From JBCBGF01 sp039193455 (GTDB taxonomy: Bacteria > Pseudomonadota > Alphaproteobacteria > Rhodobacterales > Rhodobacteraceae), in NCBI GenBank assembly GCA_039193455.1, contig JBCCWO010000009.1:62001-126000 (forward strand): a stretch of 64,000 nucleotides of DNA. The letters run 5' to 3'. The translations under genes were made by a program, and so were the position numbers. The notes below the pieces were generated by a model. It worked only from the letters and a program-made list of their open reading frames with translations, ran no database searches and was not told the DNA's origin. This document shows, piece by piece, positions 1 to 9,133 of this stretch. Numbering within the stretch: the first letter of the stretch is position 1; each line of letters opens with the position of its first letter.

Positions 1-2079
1 CAGACGGGCAACCGGCAGATCGGTCCGCGTCGCCAAAAGGGTCACCAGCGCCTCGGACACGTTGCCGGACTTTCGGCATTCATCCACAACCAACACTTTC
101 TCGGCGCCGTGGAGCGCGGCGAGCAGGCTTTCTTCGGGCAAGGGGGCGAGCCAGCGCAGGTCGATAATCCGGGTCTTGATGCCCTGCTGTTCAAGCAAGG
201 GCGCGGCTTGCTGAGCCAGGTAGTGACCGTTCCCGTAGGTCACAACCGCCAGCGGCCCGTCCCCGGTCACCCCGACCTCACCCAGGGCAATACGTTCGTC
301 TGGCGCGGGATACGGGCGCATCCATTCGCCATCTTTCTCAGCATGCAGGTCACGCATCGGGTAGAGAGCGATGGGTTCCACAAAGACCACCACCCGCTGC
401 TCCTCGCGCGCGAGCCTGACGCATTCGCGGAGCATTCTCGCGGCATCCGCCCCGTGGGATGGGACAGCCAGGATCAGACCTGGAATGTCGCGCAACACCC
501 CCAGAGAATTGTCATTGTGGAAATGTCCGCCAAAGCCCTTTTGATATCCAAGCCCGGCGATGCGAATGACCATCGGATTGGTGAATTGACCGTTTGAAAA
601 GAACGGAAGTGTCGCCGCCTCGCCGCGCACCTGATCCTCGGCGTTGTGCAGATAGGCCAGGAACTGGATTTCGGGGATCGGAACAAAGCCGTTATGCGCC
701 ATGCCGATGGCCAGACCGAGGATGGATTGCTCGTCCAGCAGCGTGTCGATCACCCGGTCTTCGCCAAAGCGTGCCTGAAGTTTCTGGGTCACGCCGTAGA
801 CCCCGCCCTTGCGCCCGACATCCTCGCCCATGCAGGCGATTTCGCGATGTTCCAGCATGAGATCGGTCAATGCCCAGTTCAGCAGCCGAGACATCGGCTG
901 CGGGGTGGCCATCGCTTGGAGATCGCTGCCAAACGCGGCGGCGCGGTCTTCTGCTGAGGGGCCGTTGGTCGGCGCGCAAGCGCGTTTGGGTGGGACAAGC
1001 GCGGCCATCACCTCTTGTGCTGACTTAAGGCGCGGGCGTTTGGCGACCTCTTCCGCTGTCTCTTTGCAATCCGCCTCGTACCCCTCGTAGATGGCGAGCA
1101 CGTCCTCTGCGGTCAACGCGCCCGTCTCGGTCAGCAGGCGCGCGGAATGCAAAAGGGGATCGTTCGCCTCCCAGTCTTCGAACGTGTGTTTGGCCAGATA
1201 GGTTTGCTGCATGTCCGAACCCGCATGCCCAAAAAGGCGCACCAGCGACAAATGAAGAAAGGCTGGTTTTCTTCGGATGCGGACGTAGTCGGCCGCCGCG
1301 CGCGCCACGCGGTAAGTGTCAAAGACGTTTAAACCATCGGCGTGGAAGTACTTTAGGCCGGGTTTGCCCGCAAAGTTCGCCGCGATCCAACCCTTTGGTG
1401 TCCGGACGGAAATGCCGATGCCGTTGTCTTCGCAGACGAAGAGCAGGGGCAGGGGGATGGCTTGATACGATGTCCAGCACGCTGTGTTGATTGCGCCCTG
1501 CGCCGTGGAGTGGTTGGACGACGCATCGCCAAACGAGCACATGACCAGCCCATCATCCTGCAGCACCGCATGCTCGGGGCGGTGACGCTTGGCCAGCCCG
1601 ATGGAGTAGCTGGCCCCCACCGCCTTTGGCAGGTGGCTCGCAATCGTGGAGGTTTGGGGCGGGATGAACATCGCTTTCGACCCCAAAACCTTGTGGCGCC
1701 CGCCCGAGATCGGATCCTCGGTGGATGTGGCAAAGCTCAGAAGCATGTCTCTGGTCGGGTTGACGCCGGGCACCTGACTAGACCGCATGGTCTGAAACGC
1801 CCCGTCGCGATAGTGCAAAAACGCCATATCGTCGGGCCGCAAGGCGGCGGCGACGGCGGCCATACCCTCATGCCCGGACGAGCCAATCGTGTAGTAACCC
1901 TCGCCCTCGGCCTGCATCTTGCGCGCGCGGCGATCCAGATTGCGGCTCAGGCACTGCGCATGAAAGATCGCGACCGCGTCTTCATGCGAGAGTGGGCCCG
2001 AGGGGGCGGGACCGGTGGGATAGTCCCCGGCAGCCACCTTCTTGCGGAAGGCCGCGTCAACGATATCAGCGCGATCCAT
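1..2079 (-). CDS. Fused alpha/beta E1 subunit of a 2-oxoacid dehydrogenase (3' end beyond window)
   Basis: Thiamine-diphosphate E1 enzyme that would decarboxylate a 2-oxo acid and pass the acyl group to a lipoyl E2. The first ~380 residues are alpha-like, with the ThDP/Mg motif from SFGDASSNHS to CEDNGIG; the rest is beta-like (residues from about LLNWALTDLMLEHREIA), so both halves are one chain. The start ATG at 2079 is preceded by AGGTGA about 10 nt upstream. 693 codons are visible and the frame is open to base 1, so the last part of the beta half is missing. It lies 316 bp downstream of the HTH-SBP regulator on the same strand. A second E1 pair is encoded separately at 11.5-13.5 kb. Substrate unknown; branched-chain or pyruvate type are both possible. 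Confidence 0.85.
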   Translation of the reverse strand, partial: MDRADIVDAAFRKKVAAGDYPTGPAPSGPLSHEDAVAIFHAQCLSRNLDRRARKMQAEGEGYYTIGSSGHEGMAAVAAALRPDDMAFLHYRDGAFQTMRSSQVPGVNPTRDMLLSFATSTEDPISGGRHKVLGSKAMFIPPQTSTIASHLPKAVGASYSIGLAKRHRPEHAVLQDDGLVMCSFGDASSNHSTAQGAINTACWTSYQAIPLPLLFVCEDNGIGISVRTPKGWIAANFAGKPGLKYFHADGLNVFDTYRVARAAADYVRIRRKPAFLHLSLVRLFGHAGSDMQQTYLAKHTFEDWEANDPLLHSARLLTETGALTAEDVLAIYEGYEADCKETAEEVAKRPRLKSAQEVMAALVPPKRACAPTNGPSAEDRAAAFGSDLQAMATPQPMSRLLNWALTDLMLEHREIACMGEDVGRKGGVYGVTQKLQARFGEDRVIDTLLDEQSILGLAIGMAHNGFVPIPEIQFLAYLHNAEDQVRGEAATLPFFSNGQFTNPMVIRIAGLGYQKGFGGHFHNDNSLGVLRDIPGLILAVPSHGADAARMLRECVRLAREEQRVVVFVEPIALYPMRDLHAEKDGEWMRPYPAPDERIALGEVGVTGDGPLAVVTYGNGHYLAQQAAPLLEQQGIKTRIIDLRWLAPLPEESLLAALHGAEKVLVVDECRKSGNVSEALVTLLATRTDLPVARL

Positions 2080-2395
2080 CGTCAGTAAGTCACCTGCTGT
2101 CCAAGGTGCCCGAGGCCCAGGATGAACGGGTGAAAGCTGTGCGTGCTGGCCCAGTTTTGGCCTGTTTCGGGCTCCATCATATCGCTCCTCGCTCGACACC
2201 CCATGAGATCTGCATGTCGCCAAAACAGTGCAAGCGGTATTTGCTGATCCTGACCCCGGTCGCAAGAGAGACAGTCTCTGCAAGACTGACTACCGACACG
2301 CCTGCTACCTGTGACGCCGGGTGCAGGGAAGTCAATAAACTGATGTCCTGGCTGTTTCGTCCGGCGCGGCTCTGCCCCTGTGCGCCCTTATCGCC
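2080..2395. other. 316-bp non-coding gap with short dyads
   Basis: No convincing gene on either strand. It lies between the stop of the HTH-SBP regulator and the start of the fused E1, both on the minus strand, so it should hold the E1 promoter. Two overlapping dyads are visible: AGAGAC-A-GTCTCT at 2267-2279 and AGTCT-N5-AGACT at 2273-2287. They could be an operator or fold in RNA. The GTCC-N5-GGAC site found near the sugar importer is not present here. Confidence 0.4.
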
Positions 2396-4231
2396 CTAAT
2401 AGTGCCCGCGGCTGCGCATGAGGGCATCCGCCCGGTTTTGCGCGTTTTGCAGGGCCTGGGGCACATTGGTTGCGCCCTGAAGCATATCGTGGATCTCGGT
2501 TCCCAGGATCTCAATGAGATCGGTGATTTCCGGCACGGGCGGGCGCGGCCAGTACTGCAGCGTTCCCGATCTCGCCATCCCGTCCACAATCGAAATCACC
2601 TGTGATTTGCCCCGCACACTTGGATCCATGCTCACACTGAAGCGCGGCGTCACAAGGCTGCCGTTATCGATGTAGAGCTTGCTGATTTCCGGCGATGTGA
2701 GCGCGACGATGGCATCGCAGACAGCATCGATCCGCTCCGGCGTGATGTTGGAGGGAATGGCCAGTGCATATCCGCCAACCGGGGCAATCGGCTTGCTGTT
2801 GGGCCCATAGGGATGCGGCAGGAAATCGGTCACCCCGTTCGCCGGTGACTCAGCGTTCATCTCGAAAAGCGGCGCCAAAAGCGTTGCGCAATAGGCCATG
2901 CCAACGGCGCCATCGGCATAGGCGCGCGCGCGTTCGTACCAGGACATGGACAGGATCGATACGGGTGAGAAATCAAGAAGTTCCCGAAGGTATTCGGCGG
3001 TGGCAATCGCTTCGTCGGATTGCAGCATCGGCCGCATGTTCTCACCCTGCGGCCATTCGGCATCGTAATCATCGCCCACTTTCGAGAGGTTCAGAAAGGG
3101 CCGCCCCATGGCGCCCATGACGAACATGAATGTGTGCCCCAGAGGCGTGCCGCGTGCCGCGTTCCATGCGATCCCGGAGCGGCCCTGCGCGCGATCATGC
3201 AAGGCGCGGGCGGTATCCAGCGTATCCGCAATAGTGAACGGCGCGCCGATCCCCGCTGCTTCGCAAAGATCGCGGCGCACGCAGAGCAGTTCGGGTGTTG
3301 TTTGCACGGGCAGCCCGTATTGCACCCCGCGATAGCGGGCGGAAGCCAGGGCCACCCTGTGAAAATCCGAAAGGTCCACCTGCCGTTCGGCCAGAAAATC
3401 ATCGATGGGAAGCAGAACCTTTTTTTCGGCCAACTCCCCGAACCAGGGCAGATCGCAGGCAAGAATGTCATATTGCGAGGTCTTGCGCTCTGCATTCAGC
3501 AGGATTTCCTGGCGCAGACGGTCAATCGAAAGCGCGCGGCTGTGAACGCCGGCGCCGAAGATCCCCTCAAACTGCCGCTTGAGCACACTCATCGCCATGA
3601 AGGTTGGATCGGCATGGACGAGCAGGCGCAGCCGGCTTTGAAGATTGAGCTTGGTTTGAAGCGGGGTAGGGGGTGGGATCGTAAGGCTATCGCCGTAAGA
3701 GGCGCCGAAGAAGTAATCGCTGATCCCCGCCTGGCCGGAGGTTCCAAGGCCGAGGGTGGAGCCGATGGTGCCCCGAACGCGGCGCGCGAACTCCTGCCAT
3801 TCCTCGATCAGCTTGTTGGTGGGGTGGAGCGAGAAGCTCTTGCCCGTTTTCGTGCGCGGTCGGCGGATTAGAAGGCCGCGCTCTTCGATGGAGTTGATGG
3901 CGCGAATGGCCGTGCCGTAGCCCATGCCGCTGGAATTGGCCAAGTGGCTCGTGGTTGTGAGCTTGCCCGCAAGATGGTTGCGCAGAAGCGTGGTGATCAG
4001 GCGGGTTTCGTCATAGCCGCGCTTGAGGCTGAGCGCCTGGCTCGCCTCCACGCCCACCGCATCTATAAAATCGAGAAACAGCGAAAACTCTTCCCCGGTG
4101 ATATCCTTGGCGCGTGCGGCGCTGCGCTCGGCGGCGCGGACCGGTTGCCTGGCCCGCCCAAGCGCGCCCCGTTGATCCACGGCGTCCCCCGAGGCTGGCC
4201 ATTCATCGATGTCTTTCTGGCCGGGCATCAT
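2396..4231 (-). CDS. Winged-helix / solute-binding-protein fusion, probable sugar-responsive regulator
   Basis: 611 aa. There is no signal peptide. Residues ~78-135 form a MarR/winged-helix-like DNA-binding region (HLANSSGMGYGTAIRAINSI as recognition part, then ERGLLIRRPRTKTGKSF as wing). Residues ~198-600 look like a family 1 extracellular solute-binding protein (RLRLLVHADPTFMAMSVLKR onward, hydrophobic GGYALAIPSNI late). I infer a cytoplasmic transcription factor that uses a periplasmic-binding-protein fold, of a family 1 (maltose-type) rather than LacI-type, to sense ligand. It is the last gene of the sugar ABC cluster, 45 bp after the second permease, and a dyad lies 10-26 nt upstream of its ATG. 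The function is inferred from architecture and position; the start could lie further in, since the first ~40 residues are low-complexity. Confidence 0.75.
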   Translation of the reverse strand: MMPGQKDIDEWPASGDAVDQRGALGRARQPVRAAERSAARAKDITGEEFSLFLDFIDAVGVEASQALSLKRGYDETRLITTLLRNHLAGKLTTTSHLANSSGMGYGTAIRAINSIEERGLLIRRPRTKTGKSFSLHPTNKLIEEWQEFARRVRGTIGSTLGLGTSGQAGISDYFFGASYGDSLTIPPPTPLQTKLNLQSRLRLLVHADPTFMAMSVLKRQFEGIFGAGVHSRALSIDRLRQEILLNAERKTSQYDILACDLPWFGELAEKKVLLPIDDFLAERQVDLSDFHRVALASARYRGVQYGLPVQTTPELLCVRRDLCEAAGIGAPFTIADTLDTARALHDRAQGRSGIAWNAARGTPLGHTFMFVMGAMGRPFLNLSKVGDDYDAEWPQGENMRPMLQSDEAIATAEYLRELLDFSPVSILSMSWYERARAYADGAVGMAYCATLLAPLFEMNAESPANGVTDFLPHPYGPNSKPIAPVGGYALAIPSNITPERIDAVCDAIVALTSPEISKLYIDNGSLVTPRFSVSMDPSVRGKSQVISIVDGMARSGTLQYWPRPPVPEITDLIEILGTEIHDMLQGATNVPQALQNAQNRADALMRSRGHY

Positions 4232-4240
4232 CTCAACGAT

Positions 4241-4257
4241 ATGTCCATTCTGGACAT
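4241..4257. promoter_or_regulatory. Putative operator ATGTCC-ATTCT-GGACAT
   Basis: Perfect 6-bp inverted repeat with a 5-nt centre, located 10-26 nt upstream of the regulator start codon in the 45-bp gap after the permease. Its core GTCCATTCTGGAC differs by one central base from the site at 9134-9146 in the divergent importer/SDR promoter. The simplest reading is an autoregulatory operator for the HTH-SBP protein. Confidence 0.6.
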
Positions 4258-4276
4258 TCTGCCAGTGCGCGTTGAT

Positions 4277-5317
4277 CTAGCCCGACTGTCCCCGGATCTC
4301 GGCGATCTTGTCGGACCAGATACTTCGTCGTCGATCAACATCGTCGAGAAGAAGCTTCCGCCTTTGCCGTTCGTCAAATACCCGGCTGCCGGTTTGGAAC
4401 ATGATCACGACCAGCAGGAGAATCCCGAGATAGAGCTGAACCATGAAGGCCGGGGTGACGTTGAAGACGAGCCCGGTGTTGAGGAAGTTCACCGTAAGCG
4501 TGCCGATGGCCGCGCCAATCACCCCGCCCTTGCCGCCGAGGATCGAAACGCCGCCGATAAAGGCCGCCACCGTTCCGGCAAGAAGCAGATACTGAAGGCC
4601 CAGCGCCTGCGCCGTGCCCGAGCGCAACCCGATGATCACGCCGCCAAGTCCCGCGCAGAAGCCCGAGATCGCGAAGACGATGATCATTGGGCGCTGGAGC
4701 GGGATGCCGGAGGCGAGCGCCTCTTTCCGCGCGCCGCCAATGGCGTAAATCTCGCGGCCATAGCGCGTATAGGTCATGAACAGGCCCACGAGAACGAACA
4801 TCGCGATCACCAGAAGCGATGCCGGGGAGAAGTAGCCGAGCATCTTGGTAGAGATGAAATCGGGGATGCGGAAATCAGTCAGCATCACCGTTTTCTCCTC
4901 TGCCGCGAAAAGGGCGACCCCGCGAAGCAACATCAGGGTGCCGACGGTTAAAACAATCGCACGGATCCGCAGATACGCGATGAAATACCCTTGTATCGCG
5001 CCGATTGAGGTAGATACGGCAAGCGCCACAAGAAGCGCGTTGATGGCCCCCCAATCATCGGTGAAGCGGACGGTGATCACCGCGGCAAGCGCGGCGTTCG
5101 AGCCAATGGAAAGATCAATTTCGCCCGCAATGATGCAAAGCGTCAGGGCCAGCCCGACGAGGCCCAGAACGGCAAAGCGTTCAAAGATCGCAAAGCCCGT
5201 TCGATGGGTGAAGAACAACGGCTCGGTGATCGCAAAGAACGTGTAGACGGTGATCGCCAGAAGGATGGCGAAGCTCAGATCGGGGTTGTCTGTGACCCAC
5301 TGCTTGATGCGCTGCAT
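4277..5317 (-). CDS. Ribose-type sugar ABC transporter permease (second)
   Basis: 346 aa integral membrane permease of the RbsC/BPD_transp_2 family. About eight to ten hydrophobic helices are visible, with the family hallmark AGEIDLSIGSNAALAAV near residue 65 and GGKGGVIGAAIGTL near 265. The C-terminal ~45 residues are charged and cytoplasmic. It begins 9 bp after the first permease, so the two are expected to form the heterodimeric channel for the ATPase at 6397-7926. Substrate is likely a monosaccharide or related polyol, judged from family only. Confidence 0.9.
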   Translation of the reverse strand: MQRIKQWVTDNPDLSFAILLAITVYTFFAITEPLFFTHRTGFAIFERFAVLGLVGLALTLCIIAGEIDLSIGSNAALAAVITVRFTDDWGAINALLVALAVSTSIGAIQGYFIAYLRIRAIVLTVGTLMLLRGVALFAAEEKTVMLTDFRIPDFISTKMLGYFSPASLLVIAMFVLVGLFMTYTRYGREIYAIGGARKEALASGIPLQRPMIIVFAISGFCAGLGGVIIGLRSGTAQALGLQYLLLAGTVAAFIGGVSILGGKGGVIGAAIGTLTVNFLNTGLVFNVTPAFMVQLYLGILLLVVIMFQTGSRVFDERQRRKLLLDDVDRRRSIWSDKIAEIRGQSG

Positions 5318-5326
5318 TGGGTTCTC

Positions 5327-6400
5327 CTATTCTACCGAGCGGCTGCCGCGCCGGACAAGCGCGAAGACGACGATTGAGAAGACGATCATCAGGCCCACGG
5401 CAAGCACGCGTGCGCCCGAGTTGAAGCCGTTCAGCACCATCATATTGTCGATGCTTGAGATGAAAACGGCGGCCAGCGAGGTGCGCAGGGTGGAGCCATA
5501 ACCCCCCATGATCGAATTTCCGCCAACCATGACGATGGCGATCACCATGATCGTCATATCCCCCGAGGAACCGAATTCGGAGGAGAAGTAGTTCACATGC
5601 GCTGAAGAGACCTGGCCGGAAAACGCCACCGCCACGAAGGCCGCACAGAGGCTGGCGATGATGCAGCATTTGATGGCCATGCCGAAGTTTTCGTGGCCCG
5701 TTGCCCGCCCGGCGGCGCGGTTCGCGCCCACCAGATAAACCTGGCGCCCAAAGGTGGTGTAGCGCAGCGTCAGCTCGGCCACGATGGCGATGATCACGAA
5801 GGCCACGGTGATATTCGGGATATCACCGATGAACGATCCCGTGCCAAGCCATTCGGCGCCGTGGGGGCGGCGGTAGCTGACCACCAGATTGTCTGACCAC
5901 CAGGATCCGATCCCGAAGAAGAGGCCCGCCGCCCCAAGGGTCACAACGATCGGGTTGCCGCCAAGGCCGATAAGCGCCCCCTGCAGGGCGCCGGCGATTG
6001 TTGCGATAACCATGGTGGCCGCGAAGGCCACAAGGAACGTCATCGCCAGCGAATAGGTTGTGGGATCGGCACCGGGCGCTCCCCACTGGTTCCACTCTGC
6101 CCCCATGAGCGTTGCAAAGCAGATGATCGACAGGGCCGCGATTTCCTTCATCGACAGAAGGAAGAAGTTGCCGCTGAGCGTTACAAAGGTGAGCCCGATT
6201 GCCATGATGCCAACAAGCGCGGCATCCCGGATGATCGTTTTGACGTTGAACCAGGTCAGGAAATCATCCGTGAGCACGGCACCGGCCACGAAGACAATCA
6301 GGAACAGGCTGACCATCGCGATCACCAGCGGCGAATAATCCCGCGTGATGCGCTGGATGATGTTGAGGGCCTCTCCGGAGGGGGCGGTTGCGTCGGTCAT
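5327..6400 (-). CDS. Ribose-type sugar ABC transporter permease (first)
   Basis: 357 aa, same RbsC-like family as the following gene but clearly divergent from it. The hallmark region is VTLSGNFFLLSMKEIAALSI near residue 70, with a later GGNSIMGGYGSTLRTSLAA segment typical of the fourth conserved block. Start overlaps the ATPase stop by 4 bp (ATGA), showing translational coupling. The paired permeases mean the importer uses a heterodimeric membrane domain instead of the homodimer seen in E. coli RbsC. Confidence 0.9.
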   Translation of the reverse strand: MTDATAPSGEALNIIQRITRDYSPLVIAMVSLFLIVFVAGAVLTDDFLTWFNVKTIIRDAALVGIMAIGLTFVTLSGNFFLLSMKEIAALSIICFATLMGAEWNQWGAPGADPTTYSLAMTFLVAFAATMVIATIAGALQGALIGLGGNPIVVTLGAAGLFFGIGSWWSDNLVVSYRRPHGAEWLGTGSFIGDIPNITVAFVIIAIVAELTLRYTTFGRQVYLVGANRAAGRATGHENFGMAIKCCIIASLCAAFVAVAFSGQVSSAHVNYFSSEFGSSGDMTIMVIAIVMVGGNSIMGGYGSTLRTSLAAVFISSIDNMMVLNGFNSGARVLAVGLMIVFSIVVFALVRRGSRSVE

Positions 6401-7926
6401 GATGCTTTCCCCGAAACGGCGATGCCGGCTTCGTGGAACGGATCGGTGATCTGTTCGAGGATGTTGGCAGACGTCATCTCTTCCAGCGCCAGTTCGCCAA
6501 CCCGGACGCCGCGGTAGAAACTGATGATCCGGTCTGGCAGGTTGGTGATTTCCTGAATGTCTGTCGACGCCACCACGATGGCGGCGCCCTGATCGGCAAG
6601 GCCGCGCAGGATCTGGTAAATCTCGGCACGCGCGCCGACATCGACGCCCCGCGTTGGCTCATTCACAAGGATCACCTCGGGCGAGATTGAAAGCCATTTG
6701 CCCAGGGCAACCTTCTGCTGGTTGCCGCCCGATAGCACGCCCGCCTCTTGCGGAAGCCGCTTGGGATCGACGGTGAATTTCACCGCATTCTCGGTGGTTG
6801 ACGCGCGTTCCTTGGACCCGCTCAGAAACCCGCGGTTCGAGATCGTCTCGAGCGCCGGGGCCGAAAGGTTCTCCATGATCGGGCGGCCCAGAAAGAGCCC
6901 GTCATATTTCCGGTCCTCAGAGCAATAGGCGATGCCGTGCTCGATTGCTTCCTTGGGCCGCGATGGCAGGAAATCCTTTCCCTTGTAGTTCAGCGCTCCG
7001 CCCCGGGTGCGGGTGGATCCGGCGATGGCGCCGAGGATTTCCGATGTACCGGAGCCAAGCTGCCCGGCAAGGCCCAGAATCTCACCGGGGTACACATCGA
7101 AGCTTATCGGTTCGAGGATGCCATCCGGCCAGAGTTTGCGCACTTTCAGAGCGGGCGCGGTGCGGGTGACGGGCTTGCGCTTGGGATACATGTCGCCCAG
7201 TTCAAAGCCGAGCATCAGCTCGACAAGCGAATTTACATCCATATCGGCGGCGGCGCGCGGGGCCTGGCTTTCGCCATCGCGCAACACGGTGATCCGATCG
7301 CAGATCTTGAAGATCTCGTCCATGCGATGGCTCACGTAGATCACGGATTTTCCACGCTCTTTCAGCCGGTTGACCATATCGAGAATGCGGATCGAATCCG
7401 TTTCGCCCAGCGCGGCGGTGGGTTCATCGAGGATCAGCACCTGCGGGTTGTGGGCGATCAGGCGCGCAACTTCGACAAGGTGCTGTTCGCCCACCGAAAG
7501 GCGCGCGGTATTGCGCAGCGGATCGACATGGCCAAGCCCGACTTCTTCGAGAAACGGCTTGGCCTTTTTTGCAAGGTAGCCGCGAGAGGCAAAAACCGGC
7601 ACCCCATCGCCCGCCAGAAAGATGTTCTCGGCCACGCTGAGGGTGGGGATCAGGCTCAGCTCTTGCTGCGCGATGGAGATGCCGACCTGCTCGGCAACCG
7701 TGGGCGATTTGAATTGGCGCACTTCGCCATCGTAGAAATACTCGCCGGTAAAGCCGTGATCGAAGCCCCCGATGATTTTGACCATGGTGGATTTTCCGGC
7801 GCCGTTTTCGCCGACCAGCCCCATGACCTCACCGCGCCCGATCTCAAAACTTGCGCCGCGCAGCGCCTGGATCGCGCCGTAATGCCGGCTGATGTTGGTA
7901 AGCCGCAAGAGCGGTTGAGCCGCCAT
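6397..7926 (-). CDS. Sugar ABC transporter ATP-binding protein (RbsA-like, two NBDs)
   Basis: 509 aa with two nucleotide-binding domains in tandem. NBD1 has Walker A GENGAGKST, signature LSVGEQ and Walker B VLILDEPTAALG. NBD2 has a degenerate Walker A (GQLGSGTSE) but an intact LSGGNQQK signature and VILVNEPTRGVD. A degenerate second Walker A is usual in this family (RbsA/MglA/XylG). It energises the importer with the permeases at 4277-6400. The gene follows the binding-protein gene after an 87-bp gap containing a stem-loop. Confidence 0.92.
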   Translation of the reverse strand: MAAQPLLRLTNISRHYGAIQALRGASFEIGRGEVMGLVGENGAGKSTMVKIIGGFDHGFTGEYFYDGEVRQFKSPTVAEQVGISIAQQELSLIPTLSVAENIFLAGDGVPVFASRGYLAKKAKPFLEEVGLGHVDPLRNTARLSVGEQHLVEVARLIAHNPQVLILDEPTAALGETDSIRILDMVNRLKERGKSVIYVSHRMDEIFKICDRITVLRDGESQAPRAAADMDVNSLVELMLGFELGDMYPKRKPVTRTAPALKVRKLWPDGILEPISFDVYPGEILGLAGQLGSGTSEILGAIAGSTRTRGGALNYKGKDFLPSRPKEAIEHGIAYCSEDRKYDGLFLGRPIMENLSAPALETISNRGFLSGSKERASTTENAVKFTVDPKRLPQEAGVLSGGNQQKVALGKWLSISPEVILVNEPTRGVDVGARAEIYQILRGLADQGAAIVVASTDIQEITNLPDRIISFYRGVRVGELALEEMTSANILEQITDPFHEAGIAVSGKAS

Positions 7927-7971
7927 GGTCCCCTCCCGGATCCAATATGGGCAAACGTCTCTTATTGCAGA

Positions 7972-7997
7972 CGGGCGCCCCTGTGCCGGGACGCCCG
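7972..7997 (-). other. Intercistronic stem-loop after the binding-protein gene
   Basis: CGGGCG and CGCCCG flank an inner CCC/GGG pair with one mismatch and a TGTGCC loop. No T-run follows on the minus strand, so this is more likely an mRNA-stabilising or partial-attenuation hairpin than a full terminator. Such hairpins commonly raise binding-protein expression over the ATPase. Confidence 0.55.
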
Positions 7998-8013
7998 CCT
8001 GAAAGATCTTGGA

Positions 8014-9048
8014 TTAGCCGCCCCAGGCGCCCGAGCAGAGCTCGTCGATGCCATAGAGCTTCCCGTCGAAGCCGCGCAGCGCAACCGTTTCGATATTCGT
8101 GGCGGTCACGGCCGGGTTCGGCGTGAAGTTGATGTAGTTCGCAAGTGCGCCCGTCTCGAGGTACTCTTCCACCATCGCGATGGCGAGCTGGCCTTCATGC
8201 AGCGGCGATTGCAGCGTTGTGCCGAACTGCTTGCCCTCTTCGATCAACTGCTTGTCGCCGTTGCAGACGGTGCCGACGGCAATGACGTCTTCGCCCATAA
8301 CATATCCTGCTTCCTCAAGGGCCTTGATACCGCCCGTCAGGATGGCGTCGTCCATGCCATAGACAAAGTGGATGCCCTCATCCCGCAGCGCCGCGATCGC
8401 CTTGGCCGCGCCGGAATAGCCGTTGGCCTGGCCGAAGCCCTCGTCCACATCCCCGATGATGTTCAGGTCCGATCCGGCAATCGCTTCCTTGAACGCGTTG
8501 ATCGAAAGGCCGTAGCCGCCGTAGCTGTGCGGGTAGGAGAGAACGAGCACGTTGAAGCCTTCGCCGCCCGCCGCCTTTTTGGCCGCAGCCGCTTCGCGCA
8601 TCATGTAGCCGGCATTGCGCGCGCGCAGCCGGTCATCGGGGCCGGCATAGCCGAAGATGTATTCCTGATCCTGCTCGTTCGGCAGCTGGTTGATCTTCAG
8701 CACCGGAACGCCCGTCCGCGCCAGCGAGCGAAGTGAACCGAGGCCCGCGACCGCATCTGACGGCCACCAGATGAAGACATCGGGCAGAATGCCCGCGGCC
8801 AGAACCTGCTGCACCTGCTGATCCTGTTCGGCCTGGTTGAACTGGTTTTCAAAGACCTGAATGTCAAAGCCCTTGAGTTCCGCGGTATCCTTGATGCCCG
8901 TGATGAAGCGCCCGATATAGGCCTCACCGGCAGGGCCGTTGAATGAGATGATGGACGGCTTGTCTTGCGCGATCGATGCGGTCGCCATAGCGCCGAGCGC
9001 CACGGCCCCAGCCAGCATCGCACGCATCATCTTTCCGAAGTACGACAT
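8014..9048 (-). CDS. Periplasmic sugar-binding protein of the ribose-type importer
   Basis: 344 aa secreted protein. An N-terminal Sec signal peptide (KMMRAMLAGAVALGAMATA, cleavage probably after SIAQ) precedes a type I periplasmic-binding fold of the Peripla_BP_4 family. Family-like segments include FVYGMDDAILTGGIKALEEA and DVIAVGTVCNGDKQLIEEG. A GGAGGAAC ribosome site precedes the ATG. It heads the minus-strand operon and diverges from the SDR gene across a 197-bp promoter region carrying two candidate operators. Ligand cannot be read from sequence. Confidence 0.88.
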   Translation of the reverse strand: MSYFGKMMRAMLAGAVALGAMATASIAQDKPSIISFNGPAGEAYIGRFITGIKDTAELKGFDIQVFENQFNQAEQDQQVQQVLAAGILPDVFIWWPSDAVAGLGSLRSLARTGVPVLKINQLPNEQDQEYIFGYAGPDDRLRARNAGYMMREAAAAKKAAGGEGFNVLVLSYPHSYGGYGLSINAFKEAIAGSDLNIIGDVDEGFGQANGYSGAAKAIAALRDEGIHFVYGMDDAILTGGIKALEEAGYVMGEDVIAVGTVCNGDKQLIEEGKQFGTTLQSPLHEGQLAIAMVEEYLETGALANYINFTPNPAVTATNIETVALRGFDGKLYGIDELCSGAWGG

Positions 9049-9133
9049 TTGTTCCTCCCTGGTATCAGATGGACGATTTCATTTCGTCTTCGTCAACATC
9101 TCAAACTTCCAAAACCGCATCTCCGGCAATTCA

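Noticed and set aside
6937..8736. 599-codon plus-strand open frame across the sugar ATPase and binding protein
   Set aside because: Antisense to two clear ABC genes and bridging their intergenic gap; no domain or ribosome site seen.
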